Origin: Spirochaetaceae bacterium | GTDB taxonomy: Bacteria > Spirochaetota > Spirochaetia > Treponematales > Breznakiellaceae | Reading direction: 5' to 3' | Length of the DNA stretch: 15,723 nucleotides | Assembly (NCBI GenBank): GCA_031284295.1 | Contig: JAITAE010000279.1 | Span: 1-15,723, forward strand | Shown: piece by piece, positions 6,150 to 14,615 of the stretch | Layout: every line of letters begins with the position of its first letter | Numbering within the stretch: position 1 is the stretch's first letter | Made by a program: the position numbers and the translations under genes | The notes under the pieces: model-generated | What the model was told of the DNA's origin: nothing | What the model saw: only the letters and a program-made list of their open reading frames with translations | Database searches by the model: none

Positions 6150-7502
6150 ATGCTGGTAATGAAGTTTGGCGGTAGTTCCGTAATGGATGCGGAACATATC
6201 CGTCATGTAGCAAAAATTGTGCGGGACCGGCTCGACAGAAAGCCTGTCGTTGTACTTTCAGCGATGGGCGATACCACCGACCACCTTATCGAGGCCGCCG
6301 AAAAAGCGATCAGCGACGGGCCGGTCTCCGTTGAATTTTCCCTAGAAAAGATAAGCGAAACCCACCTTACCGCTCTGCAGGCGCTGGGCCTATCAACCAT
6401 GTTTACCCAGGACCTAAGGGAGTTGCTTTGCGATCTGGCTACCCTGCTTTCCGGTATATCCCTGATAAAAGAAATATCGCCAAAGACGCGCGATTACCTT
6501 GTTTCGTTCGGTGAACGGCTCTCCGTTCGCCTGGTTGCGCGCTACTTTCAGTCCCTGGGAATGAACGCCCGGCCACTTGACGCCTGGGATGCCGGTTTTA
6601 TCTCCGATTCCAACTTTACATTTGCCGAGCTTGTCCCGGAAAGCTGGCGGTATATCCCCGCCGCGCTGCTCCCGCTGCTTGACAGCGGGGTTCTTCCCGT
6701 TGTAACCGGTTTCATAGCGAAGGACGCCTGCGGCGCGGTAACAACTCTTGGCCGCGGCGGTTCCGATTTGAGCGCTACGATGATAGCCGCCGCCTGCAAA
6801 GCGGAGGAGGCTCAGGTCTGGAAAGATGTTGACGGCATACTTACGGCTGACCCGCGCATCGTCGCCGATGCGCGGCCTGTCGGCGCCGTTACCTACGAGG
6901 AGGCGGCGGAGCTTGCCTTTTTTGGCGCGCAGGTGCTCCATCCACGCGCAATGTACCCCTGTAGCAAGACGGGAACGCCCGTTCTGGTAAAGAATTCTCA
7001 CAACCTGGAGGCTCCCGGCAGCGTGATCGGTTCTTCCTTGCCGGCGGACGCCCATCATGTCCGCGCGATAACGGCGCGCGGAAACATCACGCTGGTTGAC
7101 ATAGTTTCCAGCCGTATGCTGGGGCAGTACGGGTTTTTGGCGGAAGTATTTTCATGTTTCGCAAGACATCGAATCTCTATAGATATGCTCGCTACAAGCG
7201 AAGTTTCCGTATCGCTTACGGTGGATTCGACGCAGGATATAGGGGCGGCGGTAAACGAACTTGCGCGGATCGCCGCCGTCGAGGTAAAGATGAACAAGGC
7301 CATCGTAACCATCATCGGACTCGTTTCCCACTCCTCCGTCATACTTGAAAGCGCTTTCGGCGTATGCGCGCGCCTCGGGGTACAGGCGCAGATGGTTTCG
7401 CACGGGGCGAGCAAGGTAAACATTGGTTTCATAGTGGACGGCTCGGAGGCGGACACCGTCGTGCGCGGCCTGCACAAAAAATTTTTCGGAGAACAAAGTT
7501 GA
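6150..7502 (+). CDS. lysC: Aspartate kinase
   Basis: A cytoplasmic enzyme of 450 residues that phosphorylates L-aspartate with ATP, the first step toward lysine, diaminopimelate, methionine and threonine. The kinase domain shows KFGGSSV (residues 5-11), SFGERLS (119-125), the catalytic GRGGSDLSA (201-209) and KDVDGILTADPR (225-236). Two C-terminal ACT domains follow (about 310-450), including MVSHGASKVNIGFIV (416-430), where lysine or threonine normally binds for feedback inhibition. The length fits a monofunctional enzyme, with no homoserine dehydrogenase fused. ATG 6150 or ATG 6159 could be the start; no strong Shine-Dalgarno precedes either, suggesting coupling to the rubredoxin-like gene six bases upstream. 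Its TGA stop overlaps the TTG start of the next gene. Confidence 0.95.
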   Translation: MLVMKFGGSSVMDAEHIRHVAKIVRDRLDRKPVVVLSAMGDTTDHLIEAAEKAISDGPVSVEFSLEKISETHLTALQALGLSTMFTQDLRELLCDLATLLSGISLIKEISPKTRDYLVSFGERLSVRLVARYFQSLGMNARPLDAWDAGFISDSNFTFAELVPESWRYIPAALLPLLDSGVLPVVTGFIAKDACGAVTTLGRGGSDLSATMIAAACKAEEAQVWKDVDGILTADPRIVADARPVGAVTYEEAAELAFFGAQVLHPRAMYPCSKTGTPVLVKNSHNLEAPGSVIGSSLPADAHHVRAITARGNITLVDIVSSRMLGQYGFLAEVFSCFARHRISIDMLATSEVSVSLTVDSTQDIGAAVNELARIAAVEVKMNKAIVTIIGLVSHSSVILESAFGVCARLGVQAQMVSHGASKVNIGFIVDGSEADTVVRGLHKKFFGEQS

Positions 7503-8272
7503 AAGGCTTCCAAAATCACGATTTTGGAAGCCTTTTATCCCTACTGCCCGCCCTGCTCCTGCTGTCCCTAACGTCCTGCCAGTATTCACAAACACGCGAA
7601 ACCCTGCCGTACCGGATCCCTGGAGCCCGGTCACGCCGTATTATCGAAATTTTGGACTACCAGGGCCGGACTTCGGGGAAGAAGCCGGCAGACTGGGTAT
7701 CTATGTACATCAATGGCGGCGTTCCGGCGCTCGAAAAACTGGACGAGTTCGCGCCTTACTTTGTGTTTATCGCGGAACAGTCATCGCCGAATCTTAATAC
7801 CCTATTGCGGTGGGCTAACAATTTCAGCCTTGACCGTGATATTCCGCAACTGGTACTGTTACGCGCCTACAGGCGTTTAACCGAAAACCTTTCCGTAAGC
7901 CCTGACGATATGTACGGCGATTTTTTTGAGATGTTTATTAAGCGGCTTGCTTCCCGGCGCTGGTCTTTAAGTCAAAAGTATGACGAGACCTGGGTGTTTG
8001 TACGCCGCTTGCCGTCACTTCCGCCGCCGGAGGTATCCGGGCCGGATACCTCCGATTCAGGCGCCGAGGAGCAGGCTTTGCCTGAAGAGCCGGTGGACGG
8101 GCCATTCGATTCGCGCCTGTATATGTATTTGATTCTGAACGTTATAGAAAAAAACGAAGTTGAAAGTTCGATGAGACTCGTGATGAATGAGATTAAGCTT
8201 GATGAAAAGCCGTCACGGGATCAGACGCAGGCCGTAAACTCAATTAAGTCAAACTTTTTTAACGGTTTTTAG
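7499..8272 (+). CDS. Putative lipoprotein of unknown function
   Basis: A 257-residue protein with a lipoprotein signal peptide: a hydrophobic core (residues 12-24) and lipobox LTSC with the acylated cysteine at 27. The mature part is charged, mostly helical in appearance, and has a proline/acidic linker around residues 178-202 (PSLPPPEVSGPDTS onward). I do not recognise a domain. The start TTG 7499 is chosen because GGAG (7489-7492) lies about seven bases upstream, it overlaps the lysC stop codon in TTGA, and longer versions would run back through lysC. The coding region has two perfect inverted repeats, at 7502-7535 over the signal peptide and at 8029-8053 in the linker. It probably sits in the cell envelope. 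Co-transcribed with lysC unless the first hairpin stops transcription. Confidence 0.75.
   Translation: MKGFQNHDFGSLLSLLPALLLLSLTSCQYSQTRETLPYRIPGARSRRIIEILDYQGRTSGKKPADWVSMYINGGVPALEKLDEFAPYFVFIAEQSSPNLNTLLRWANNFSLDRDIPQLVLLRAYRRLTENLSVSPDDMYGDFFEMFIKRLASRRWSLSQKYDETWVFVRRLPSLPPPEVSGPDTSDSGAEEQALPEEPVDGPFDSRLYMYLILNVIEKNEVESSMRLVMNEIKLDEKPSRDQTQAVNSIKSNFFNGF
7502..7536 (+). terminator. 15-bp stem-loop at the lysC/lipoprotein junction
   Basis: AAAGGCTTCCAAAAT (7502-7516) and its exact complement (7521-7535) flank a CACG loop. The right arm ends in TTT and one more T follows, so it resembles a rho-independent terminator for lysC with a short tail. It lies inside codons 2-13 of the lipoprotein gene. 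It could be a terminator, an attenuator or a structure that controls translation of the lipoprotein. Confidence 0.55.
8029..8053 (+). repeat. 11-bp inverted repeat in the lipoprotein linker
   Basis: GGAGGTATCCG (8029-8039) and its exact complement (8043-8053) flank a 3-base loop. It encodes part of the proline-rich linker of the lipoprotein and has no T-run after it. Confidence 0.6.
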
Positions 8273-8339
8273 CCTTGTTAATCAAATGAGTCCGGCTTTC
8301 TCGCGGCCTGCCACACTTATAGATTCTTCTTTTCCGGGA

Positions 8340-8348
8340 TGTTATACT
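8340..8348 (+). promoter_or_regulatory. Extended -10 promoter of the RNA ligase gene
   Basis: TGTTATACT fits an extended -10 element (TGn followed by TATACT, 8343-8348). No good -35 box is seen 16-18 bp upstream. It lies about 69 bp before the ligase start, in the 144-bp gap after the lipoprotein gene. Confidence 0.4.
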
Positions 8349-8416
8349 TTTAGGAATTATGGCTATGTGAAGCGCGGCAGGATATGCGCGCCGAAAGTGT
8401 AGTCGAGGAGAATGAT

Positions 8417-9421
8417 ATGCGTGCGTTGGTTACTATACGGCGGGTTAAGGCGATAACGGTCATTCCCGATTCGGATTTTCTTGAGGCGGCCTATATCATG
8501 GGCTGGCAGTGCGTTGTCAAGAAAGGTGAATTTAAAGAAGGGGACCTGGGGGTATACTTTGAGGTGGATAGCTTTCTTCCCCTAGACCCGCGGTATGAGT
8601 TTTTGCGCTCATCTTCGTACCGTGCAAATTTCGATAACGGCGAGGGTTATCGTATCCGCACGGCAAAGATGCGCGGGCAGCTTTCCCAGGGGCTGTTCAT
8701 GCCGATTTCAATGTTTCCGGAGCTTGAGGGCCTTCGCGAGGGCGACGACGTAACGGAAAAACTCGGCGTAAAGAAGTGGTTCGTCCCCGAAACATCAAGC
8801 GCCGGTGGGGTTGCTATAGGGGGGCGGCCATACAGCATCCCCGCGTCCGATGAGGTCCGTATACAGTCAGCTCTTGAACTGCTTGACGAACTGCGGGGCA
8901 AGCCCTACTACATCACCACCAAGATGGACGGCACTTCCGGGATTGTGTATTACATTGAGGGAAAAATCGGGTGTTGCAGCCGCAACAAGGAGATCAGAGA
9001 CGAAGCGGACGCCCTGTACTGGATGCCGGTTTACCGGCACGGTCTTAAAGAAAAACTTGCGAAGTACGGGAAGAACATCGTCCTTACCGGGGAGATATGC
9101 GGGCCAGGAATCCAGAAAAACAGGCTGCGGCTTTCCACGCCCGAATGGTATGTGTTTGACGTAATGGACTGGGATTCAGGCAGCTATGTTCCCTATGACA
9201 GGATGCTCGAAATCTGCGCCTCACTGGAAGTCCTCGTTGTTCCCCTTGAAGAGCGGGGAGAGAGTTTTGCCTATACCCTGGAAGAATTGCTGGAGAAGGC
9301 GAAGGGCAAGTACCCAAGCGGAGTCGATAAAGAAGGTATCGTGGTGCGCTACGCTCCATCTCCCAAGGCTGTTTCATTTAAGGTTCTGAACAACGACGCG
9401 TTGCTGAAAGAGAAAGGTTAA
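8417..9421 (+). CDS. RNA ligase, Deinococcus DraRnl (Rnl5) type
   Basis: A ~334-residue ATP-dependent RNA ligase that would join 3'-OH and 5'-phosphate RNA ends, a role in RNA repair. The N-terminal ~130 residues fit the OB-fold-like domain typical of the DRB0094/DraRnl family (ALVTIRRVKAITVIPDSD onward). The nucleotidyltransferase domain follows: motif I KMDGTS (residues 169-174, K169 takes the AMP), GEICGPGIQKNRL (225-237), motif IV KEGIVVRY (305-312) and motif V FKVLN (321-325). All key residues are present, so it should be active. ATG 8417 is preferred to ATG 8384 because GAGGAG (8405-8410) lies six bases upstream. It appears to be its own transcription unit. No RNA end-healing enzyme or tRNA gene is adjacent to hint at the substrate. 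Confidence 0.88.
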   Translation: MRALVTIRRVKAITVIPDSDFLEAAYIMGWQCVVKKGEFKEGDLGVYFEVDSFLPLDPRYEFLRSSSYRANFDNGEGYRIRTAKMRGQLSQGLFMPISMFPELEGLREGDDVTEKLGVKKWFVPETSSAGGVAIGGRPYSIPASDEVRIQSALELLDELRGKPYYITTKMDGTSGIVYYIEGKIGCCSRNKEIRDEADALYWMPVYRHGLKEKLAKYGKNIVLTGEICGPGIQKNRLRLSTPEWYVFDVMDWDSGSYVPYDRMLEICASLEVLVVPLEERGESFAYTLEELLEKAKGKYPSGVDKEGIVVRYAPSPKAVSFKVLNNDALLKEKG

Positions 9422-9477
9422 GTCTTAAGATTAAAGCCGAGGTCCGGAATCTTGCATTTTTCTCTGTTAAATATTTC

Positions 9478-9505
9478 TTGACTTTCGAATTTTGTATGCT
9501 ATAAT
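9478..9505 (+). promoter_or_regulatory. Strong sigma-70 promoter of the acs operon
   Basis: TTGACT (9478-9483) and a perfect TATAAT (9500-9505) are spaced 16 bp apart, with an upstream TG making an extended -10. The flanks are AT-rich. It lies ~40 bp before acsA. Its closeness to consensus suggests high, perhaps constitutive expression; no clear operator repeat is seen. Confidence 0.8.
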
Positions 9506-9544
9506 TAAAAAGAATATTCTTGATATGAAGCAAGGAGATAGATT

Positions 9545-11440
9545 TTGAAAACTCTAGAAAACATGACCACCATCGAGCAGATGGAGGAAGTTACCGCGAA
9601 GCTGAAAGAGCGTGCGGTAGCAGCCGGCGCGGAAACCTACGAGGATCGCGTCAAGGTTCAAACGCCGCATTGTAAATTTGGCGAGGACGGTATTTGCTGC
9701 AAAAACTGTTCTATGGGCCCATGCCGCATTACAGCAAAGGCAAAAAGAGGTATTTGCGGGGCTGACGCCGACGCGATAGCGGGTAGAAACTACCTTAGAA
9801 CGATTGCGGCCGGAACCGCGTCCCATTCGGATCACGCACGTGAGATTCTTCACGTACTCCATAGCACCAAACGCGATGGAAACTACCAGGTTCGCGATGA
9901 AGCGAAACTGTTACGGCTTGCCAAGGAATACGGCGTCAAAACCGAAGGCCGTGATATATACGATGTGGCCCATGAAGTCGCCGAGGTCGGGCTTATGGAA
10001 TTCGGCAAACCCTGGGGTCATCAGGTTTTCGCGAAACGCGCCATAAAATCCCGTCAGGATTTATGGGAGAAAGAAGGCATCTATCCCCGTGCTATAGACC
10101 GCGAGATCGCTACGTCCCTGCACATGACGCACATGGGCAACACGGCGGACGCGGAAGCGTTGATTCGCCAGGGGCTACGCACCGGCCTTTCAAATGGCTG
10201 GGGCGGCTCTATGATAGGCACAGAGATTACCGACATACTGTTCGGTACACCGATAGTACGCAAGTCTGAAGGCGATCTCGGTACGTTGGAAAAGGACATG
10301 GTCAACATTGTTGTCCACGGGCACGATCCGGCTTTCTCCGAAATGGTCGTAACGGCTTGTGAGTTAAAGGAACTACAGGATCGCGCGAAAAGCGTTGGCG
10401 CTAAGGGCATCAACGTAGTCGGGCTCTGCTGTACTGCTAACGAGGTTGCGATGCGGCACGGCGTCCGTATGGTCGGCAACTTCCTACAGCAGGAAAATGT
10501 CCTTTTGACGGGTGTTGTCGAGATGATGTGCGTTGACGTTCAGTGCATATTCCCCGCCCTCGCGTCCCTCGCGGCCTGTTTCCACACGCAGTTCGTTACA
10601 AGTTCTCCGATAGCGCGTATTCCCGGTTCTATATATGTCGAATTCAAAACGGAAACCGCTATGGATCAGGCAAAGCAACTGATAAAAAACGCCATAGATA
10701 ACTTCAAGAACCGCGATCCCGGCAAGATATACATTCCGGCCAACAAGCAGCCGGCCGTTGTCGGTTATCCCTGCGAAGAGATCATCCACCATCTGGACGG
10801 CGTTACCAACAGTCATGTTGATGAGCTTGGCAGCTACCGCCCCGCGGTTGACGCGATAAAGGCGGGCGTTCTGCGCGGCGCTGTCGGCATAGTCGGTTGC
10901 AACAACCCGCGCGTCCGCCCGGACTATTCTCACTTCGAGATTATGAAGGAACTGCTCAGAAACGACATCCTTATCGTAGCGACCGGCTGCGCGGCCCAGC
11001 TTGCCACGAAGGCCGGCCTGCTGAACTTCGAAGCGAAGTGGGCCTGCGGAGACGGACTGCGCCGCGTATGCGACCTTGTCAACATCCCACCGATCCTGCA
11101 CATGGGCGCCTGCGTGGATATCAGCCGCATCCTACTCCTCGTGAACGGCATAGCCCGCGACTGGGGCGTGGACACAACGGCCCTCCCGATCGTCGGCGTG
11201 GCGCCTGAATGGATGTCCGAAAAGGCGGTCTCGATCGCAAATTATGTCGTTTCAAGCGGTATCGATGTGTACCTAGGCATAGAGCCTCAGCTCAAGGGCA
11301 GCGCTCAGGTCTGGGATTTGATCACGCAAGGTACCCGCAAGATTGTCGGGGCCGGCTTCACCATCAACACCGACCCGAAAGGGCTCGTCAAGGCGATAAT
11401 AGACGGCATCGAGGCGAAGCGCGCCGCGTTAGGGATATAA
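9545..11440 (+). CDS. acsA: Ni-Fe carbon monoxide dehydrogenase catalytic subunit
   Basis: A 631-residue enzyme that interconverts CO2 and CO; with AcsB it supplies CO for acetyl-CoA synthesis in the Wood-Ljungdahl pathway. All expected metal ligands are visible. Cysteines 43, 51, 52, 55, 60 and 71 fit the D- and B-clusters. The C-cluster ligands are H260 (VHGHDP), C296 (LCCTANE), C334 (DVQCIF), C452 (GCNNPR), C482 (TGCAAQ) and C523 (MGACVD), and the catalytic lysine is K560 (WMSEK). The length is normal for the AcsA/CooS family. Its position beside acsB argues for the acetogenic (AcsA) role rather than CO-driven respiration. The start is TTG 9545, backed by AAGGAG (9532-9537) seven bases upstream. 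First gene of acsA-cooC-acsB. Confidence 0.97.
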   Translation: MKTLENMTTIEQMEEVTAKLKERAVAAGAETYEDRVKVQTPHCKFGEDGICCKNCSMGPCRITAKAKRGICGADADAIAGRNYLRTIAAGTASHSDHAREILHVLHSTKRDGNYQVRDEAKLLRLAKEYGVKTEGRDIYDVAHEVAEVGLMEFGKPWGHQVFAKRAIKSRQDLWEKEGIYPRAIDREIATSLHMTHMGNTADAEALIRQGLRTGLSNGWGGSMIGTEITDILFGTPIVRKSEGDLGTLEKDMVNIVVHGHDPAFSEMVVTACELKELQDRAKSVGAKGINVVGLCCTANEVAMRHGVRMVGNFLQQENVLLTGVVEMMCVDVQCIFPALASLAACFHTQFVTSSPIARIPGSIYVEFKTETAMDQAKQLIKNAIDNFKNRDPGKIYIPANKQPAVVGYPCEEIIHHLDGVTNSHVDELGSYRPAVDAIKAGVLRGAVGIVGCNNPRVRPDYSHFEIMKELLRNDILIVATGCAAQLATKAGLLNFEAKWACGDGLRRVCDLVNIPPILHMGACVDISRILLLVNGIARDWGVDTTALPIVGVAPEWMSEKAVSIANYVVSSGIDVYLGIEPQLKGSAQVWDLITQGTRKIVGAGFTINTDPKGLVKAIIDGIEAKRAALGI

Positions 11441-11446
11441 TTTAAG

Positions 11447-12241
11447 ATGAAGATTGCGATTACTGGCAAGGGTGGAGTTGGGAAAACAACTGTTGCGGCT
11501 ATTTTGGCGCGTCTGTATGCGTCCGAAGGCCGTAAAGTCCTTGCCGTAGATGTTGATCCGGACGCTAATCTTGGGTTGGCGTTGGGATTCAGTGCCGAAG
11601 AAGTAAACGCAATCACCCCCATATCCAAAATGAAGGAACTTATTGCCGAGCGTACCGGTTCGGACGGAGACGGGCTTGGAAAATTCTTCAAGATTAACCC
11701 GAAAGTCGATGACATACCGGATACCTACGCAAAAGAAAAAAACGGTATAAAGTTCTTGATCATGGGAACTGTCGAGGTTGGCGGCGGCGGCTGTGTCTGC
11801 CCCGAACACGTTGTCATTAAGCGGCTCATATCCCACATGGTTATCCAGCGAGACGAAGTTGTGATTATGGACATGGAAGCGGGAATAGAGCACTTGGGAC
11901 GCGGAACGGCAAGCATGGTTGACCGTTTTGTTGTTGTAATCGAGCCGGGGGCGCGGAGCGTACAGACCTACGGCCTGGTAAAAAAACTCGCGCTTGACCT
12001 TGGAGTCAGGAAAGTGAGTGTCGTTGCCAACAAGGTGCGTGAGGCTGCGGATGAGGACTTCATCAGGAAGAACATCCCGGCGGACGCACTTTTGGGCTGC
12101 ATCTCCTACAATGACGAGATTATCAGCGCCGACCGGCAGGGAGTATCACCTTTTGATACGAGTGAAAAGGCAAAGCTCGAAATCAAGCGTATCAAGGATG
12201 CGCTTGATGCGGGAATTTTAGTACAAGAAGCCAAAAATTGA
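11447..12241 (+). CDS. cooC: CODH nickel-insertion ATPase CooC
   Basis: A 264-residue P-loop ATPase of the MinD/SIMIBI class that helps insert nickel into the CODH C-cluster. It shows the deviant Walker A motif GKGGVGKTT (residues 7-15), AVDVDPDANLG (33-43), the CxC nickel-binding pair C116/C118 (GGGCVCPEH) and a Walker B region VIMDMEAGIEHLGRG (139-153). The acsA stop is only six bases upstream and the Shine-Dalgarno sequence is weak (AGGGA, 11431-11435), so translation is probably coupled to acsA. The family also includes AcsF, which has been proposed to mature acetyl-CoA synthase; being between acsA and acsB it could serve either. A perfect inverted repeat spans its stop codon. Confidence 0.92.
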   Translation: MKIAITGKGGVGKTTVAAILARLYASEGRKVLAVDVDPDANLGLALGFSAEEVNAITPISKMKELIAERTGSDGDGLGKFFKINPKVDDIPDTYAKEKNGIKFLIMGTVEVGGGGCVCPEHVVIKRLISHMVIQRDEVVIMDMEAGIEHLGRGTASMVDRFVVVIEPGARSVQTYGLVKKLALDLGVRKVSVVANKVREAADEDFIRKNIPADALLGCISYNDEIISADRQGVSPFDTSEKAKLEIKRIKDALDAGILVQEAKN

Positions 12242-12251
12242 AATTTTTGGC
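12230..12251 (+). other. Stem-loop across the cooC stop codon
   Basis: GCCAAAAATT (12230-12239) and AATTTTTGGC (12242-12251) are exact complements with the stop codon TGA at the tip. No T-run follows, so full termination is unlikely. It may set differential expression of acsB, slow RNA decay or mark a processing site between cooC and acsB. Confidence 0.6.
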
Positions 12252-12278
12252 ATAGTTTATGAAAAATGGAGTGAATAT

Positions 12279-14450
12279 ATGAAATTATTATTCAATAGGG
12301 TTTTCGACGGCGCCGATGAAATGCTGGCTCTTGCCGAAAAATCGCTTAACGAGGCGGTTAAAACGCTTGGAAACGACACGCCGATAAACATCAAAAACAC
12401 GGCGTTCTTTCTCGCAAATCATTTGGCATATTTGGGCGATAAGATTCAGACTGTCGGCGAACTTGCCGCGGCCTTCCCAAAAATAAAAAGCGAATGGATG
12501 CCTCATAATCAGCGTCTTAACGACGTGTTCAAAACCGGTTTCGGCACCGTACTGGCCGCCGAAGTTATCGAAGCTTGCCGCTACGCGGCGGCCAAGGGCG
12601 AGGACCCGTACACCGTGAACGGTGAACGGCAGTACTGGGGGCACATGAGTGATGCCGAAGTACGTGAACTGGGTGTTCCGCTCGTTACCCACGATATTCC
12701 GGGTTTTGTCGTAATCATAGGGCCCGCACCGTCTGACGAAGAGGCGGAAGAATTGATTAAAGGGTACCAGACCCGATCAATTTTCGTATTCCTTATCGGG
12801 GGTATCATAGACCAGGCCCGGCGCAGAAATATAACGATGAATTTTTCCGTGCGTGTCGTGCCGGTGGGTCCGAAAATCTGGCATGTTGCCCATATCATTT
12901 CGCTGGTAAACCGCGCCGCGATGATTTTCGGTGCGGTACAGCCTCAGGATCGTGATGGGTTTGACGATTATACGTTCAAACGTATCAATGCTTTCGTAAA
13001 CGCATTCGATCCGGTACCGGATATCGTTGTTGCCTGCGGCGGCGGCGCGATTGCGATGGGCTTCCCCGTCATTACCAACGACACTAAGGATATGTGGTCC
13101 GTCCCCAAGAGCCTTATCATCCAGACCAACACAAAGGACTTTATCGAAACTTCGCTTGAGGCCCGCGACATCAAACTCAAGATCACCAAGATTGACATTC
13201 CTGTGAACTATTCCAACTCGTTTGAGGGTGAAATTATCCGCAGAAACGATATGCTTGTCGATATTGACGGTTCCCGTATGCCATGTTTCGAGTGGGTTAA
13301 GTCTTATGAGGCCAAGGATGTCGAAGACCACAAGATTGAACTTTTCGGTCCGGACATAGACTGCAATCCTCCAGACAAGAAGATGGCTCTTTCATACATC
13401 ATCGAAGTTGCCGGCAAGAAGATGCAGACCGACTTTGAGCCTGTCTTTGAACGCAAGATACACGCCTTTATCAACGCGGCGGAAGGCATTATGCACACGG
13501 GTCAGCGCGACCTTATCCGTATCCGCGTAAGCAACTCGGCGTTTGAAAAAGGCTTCCGCGCAAAACACTTTGGCGAAATCCTTTACGCCAAGATAATGAG
13601 CGAGTACGAGGCTGTAGTCGACAAGTGCCAGGTGAAGATTTATACGGGTCTGCCCGGTACGCCTGAGTACGCCAAACTTGAAGAACTTAAGCAGGATGTA
13701 AAAAAGGTCTACGAAAAACGCGATGAGCGTCTTAAATCGCTCACGGATGAGAGTGTCGAAGTATTTTACAACTGTATCCTGTGTCAGTCCTTCTCACCGT
13801 CCCATGTCTGCATCGTTACGCCGGAGCGGCTTGGTCTGTGCGGCGCGGTTTCATGGCTGGATGCCAAAGCTACAAACGAGCTTGACCCGAACGGCCCCTG
13901 TCAGCAGGTAACCAAGGAACGTATAGTTGACGAAAACCTCGGCATCTGGGAAGACGTAAACGAGGTCGTAAAACGCGACTCGCACGGCGCCCTTGAGCAG
14001 GTTACGCTGTACTCGATACTGAACGACCCGATGACTTCATGCGGCTGTTTTGAATGTATCTGCGGTATCGAGCCTGTTTCCAACGGTGTTGTTATAGTAA
14101 ACCGTGAACATATCGGCAAGACGCCGGTGGGTATGTCCTTCTCGGAGCTTGCTGCTTCTACGGGCGGCGGCGTTCAGACGCCGGGCTTCATGGGACACGG
14201 CAAGCAGTTCATTTCGTCCAAAAAGTTTATGCGGGCGGAAGGCGGTCCTGCGCGTATCGTATGGATGCCAAAGGCCCTGAAGGACTTTGTACGTACCAAG
14301 CTTGACGCAACTGCCAAGGAACTGTACGGCATAGATGGCTATACGGACAAAATCGCGGACGAAACCGTTACGGAAGAAGATCCCGAGGCTTTGATGGCTT
14401 TCCTTACCGAAAAGAATCACCCGGTTCTGAAGCTTGAGCCGCTAATGTAA
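12279..14450 (+). CDS. acsB: Acetyl-CoA synthase catalytic subunit
   Basis: A 723-residue enzyme that condenses CO, a corrinoid-bound methyl group and CoA into acetyl-CoA. The A-cluster cysteines are all present: C499, C502, C511 and C521 (NCILCQSFSPSHVC then LGLCGAV) and C588/C590 of the CGC motif that holds the nickel nearest the cube. They match the Moorella thermoacetica residues C506, C509, C518, C528, C595 and C597 at a constant offset of seven. The full N-terminal domain that binds CODH in bacterial enzymes is present, unlike shorter archaeal forms. The start ATG 12279 has GGAG (12268-12271) seven bases upstream. Last gene of the unit; a terminator follows at 14616. The genes for the methyl-donor corrinoid protein (acsC, acsD) are not adjacent. 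Confidence 0.97.
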   Translation: MKLLFNRVFDGADEMLALAEKSLNEAVKTLGNDTPINIKNTAFFLANHLAYLGDKIQTVGELAAAFPKIKSEWMPHNQRLNDVFKTGFGTVLAAEVIEACRYAAAKGEDPYTVNGERQYWGHMSDAEVRELGVPLVTHDIPGFVVIIGPAPSDEEAEELIKGYQTRSIFVFLIGGIIDQARRRNITMNFSVRVVPVGPKIWHVAHIISLVNRAAMIFGAVQPQDRDGFDDYTFKRINAFVNAFDPVPDIVVACGGGAIAMGFPVITNDTKDMWSVPKSLIIQTNTKDFIETSLEARDIKLKITKIDIPVNYSNSFEGEIIRRNDMLVDIDGSRMPCFEWVKSYEAKDVEDHKIELFGPDIDCNPPDKKMALSYIIEVAGKKMQTDFEPVFERKIHAFINAAEGIMHTGQRDLIRIRVSNSAFEKGFRAKHFGEILYAKIMSEYEAVVDKCQVKIYTGLPGTPEYAKLEELKQDVKKVYEKRDERLKSLTDESVEVFYNCILCQSFSPSHVCIVTPERLGLCGAVSWLDAKATNELDPNGPCQQVTKERIVDENLGIWEDVNEVVKRDSHGALEQVTLYSILNDPMTSCGCFECICGIEPVSNGVVIVNREHIGKTPVGMSFSELAASTGGGVQTPGFMGHGKQFISSKKFMRAEGGPARIVWMPKALKDFVRTKLDATAKELYGIDGYTDKIADETVTEEDPEALMAFLTEKNHPVLKLEPLM

Positions 14451-14453
14451 CCA

Positions 14454-14484
14454 GGGGTTGGAGGGGGTAGGCGAGTGGGGTGGG
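14454..14484 (+). other. G-rich tract after acsB
   Basis: Four runs of three to five G (14454-14457, 14463-14467, 14477-14480, 14482-14484) begin four bases after the acsB stop. Loops are 5, 9 and 1 bases, so a G-quadruplex in the mRNA is possible but one loop is long. The remaining ~130 bp to the terminator show no gene. Confidence 0.35.
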
Positions 14485-14615
14485 TCGAGTCAAGGCCGCT
14501 TCCACAGTCCGCCCCCAAAAAGCCGCCGATAGGGAGGCGTTGTGAAAAGGGTCGGCCCCAAGAAGGGCTTTCTCGTCTGACGCCGCTTTCGTCGGCAAGG
14601 CTGTAAAGAAAAATG

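Noticed and set aside
14404..14598. A 64-codon minus-strand frame after acsB.
   Set aside because: It overlaps the end of acsB, lacks a ribosome site and shows no family resemblance.
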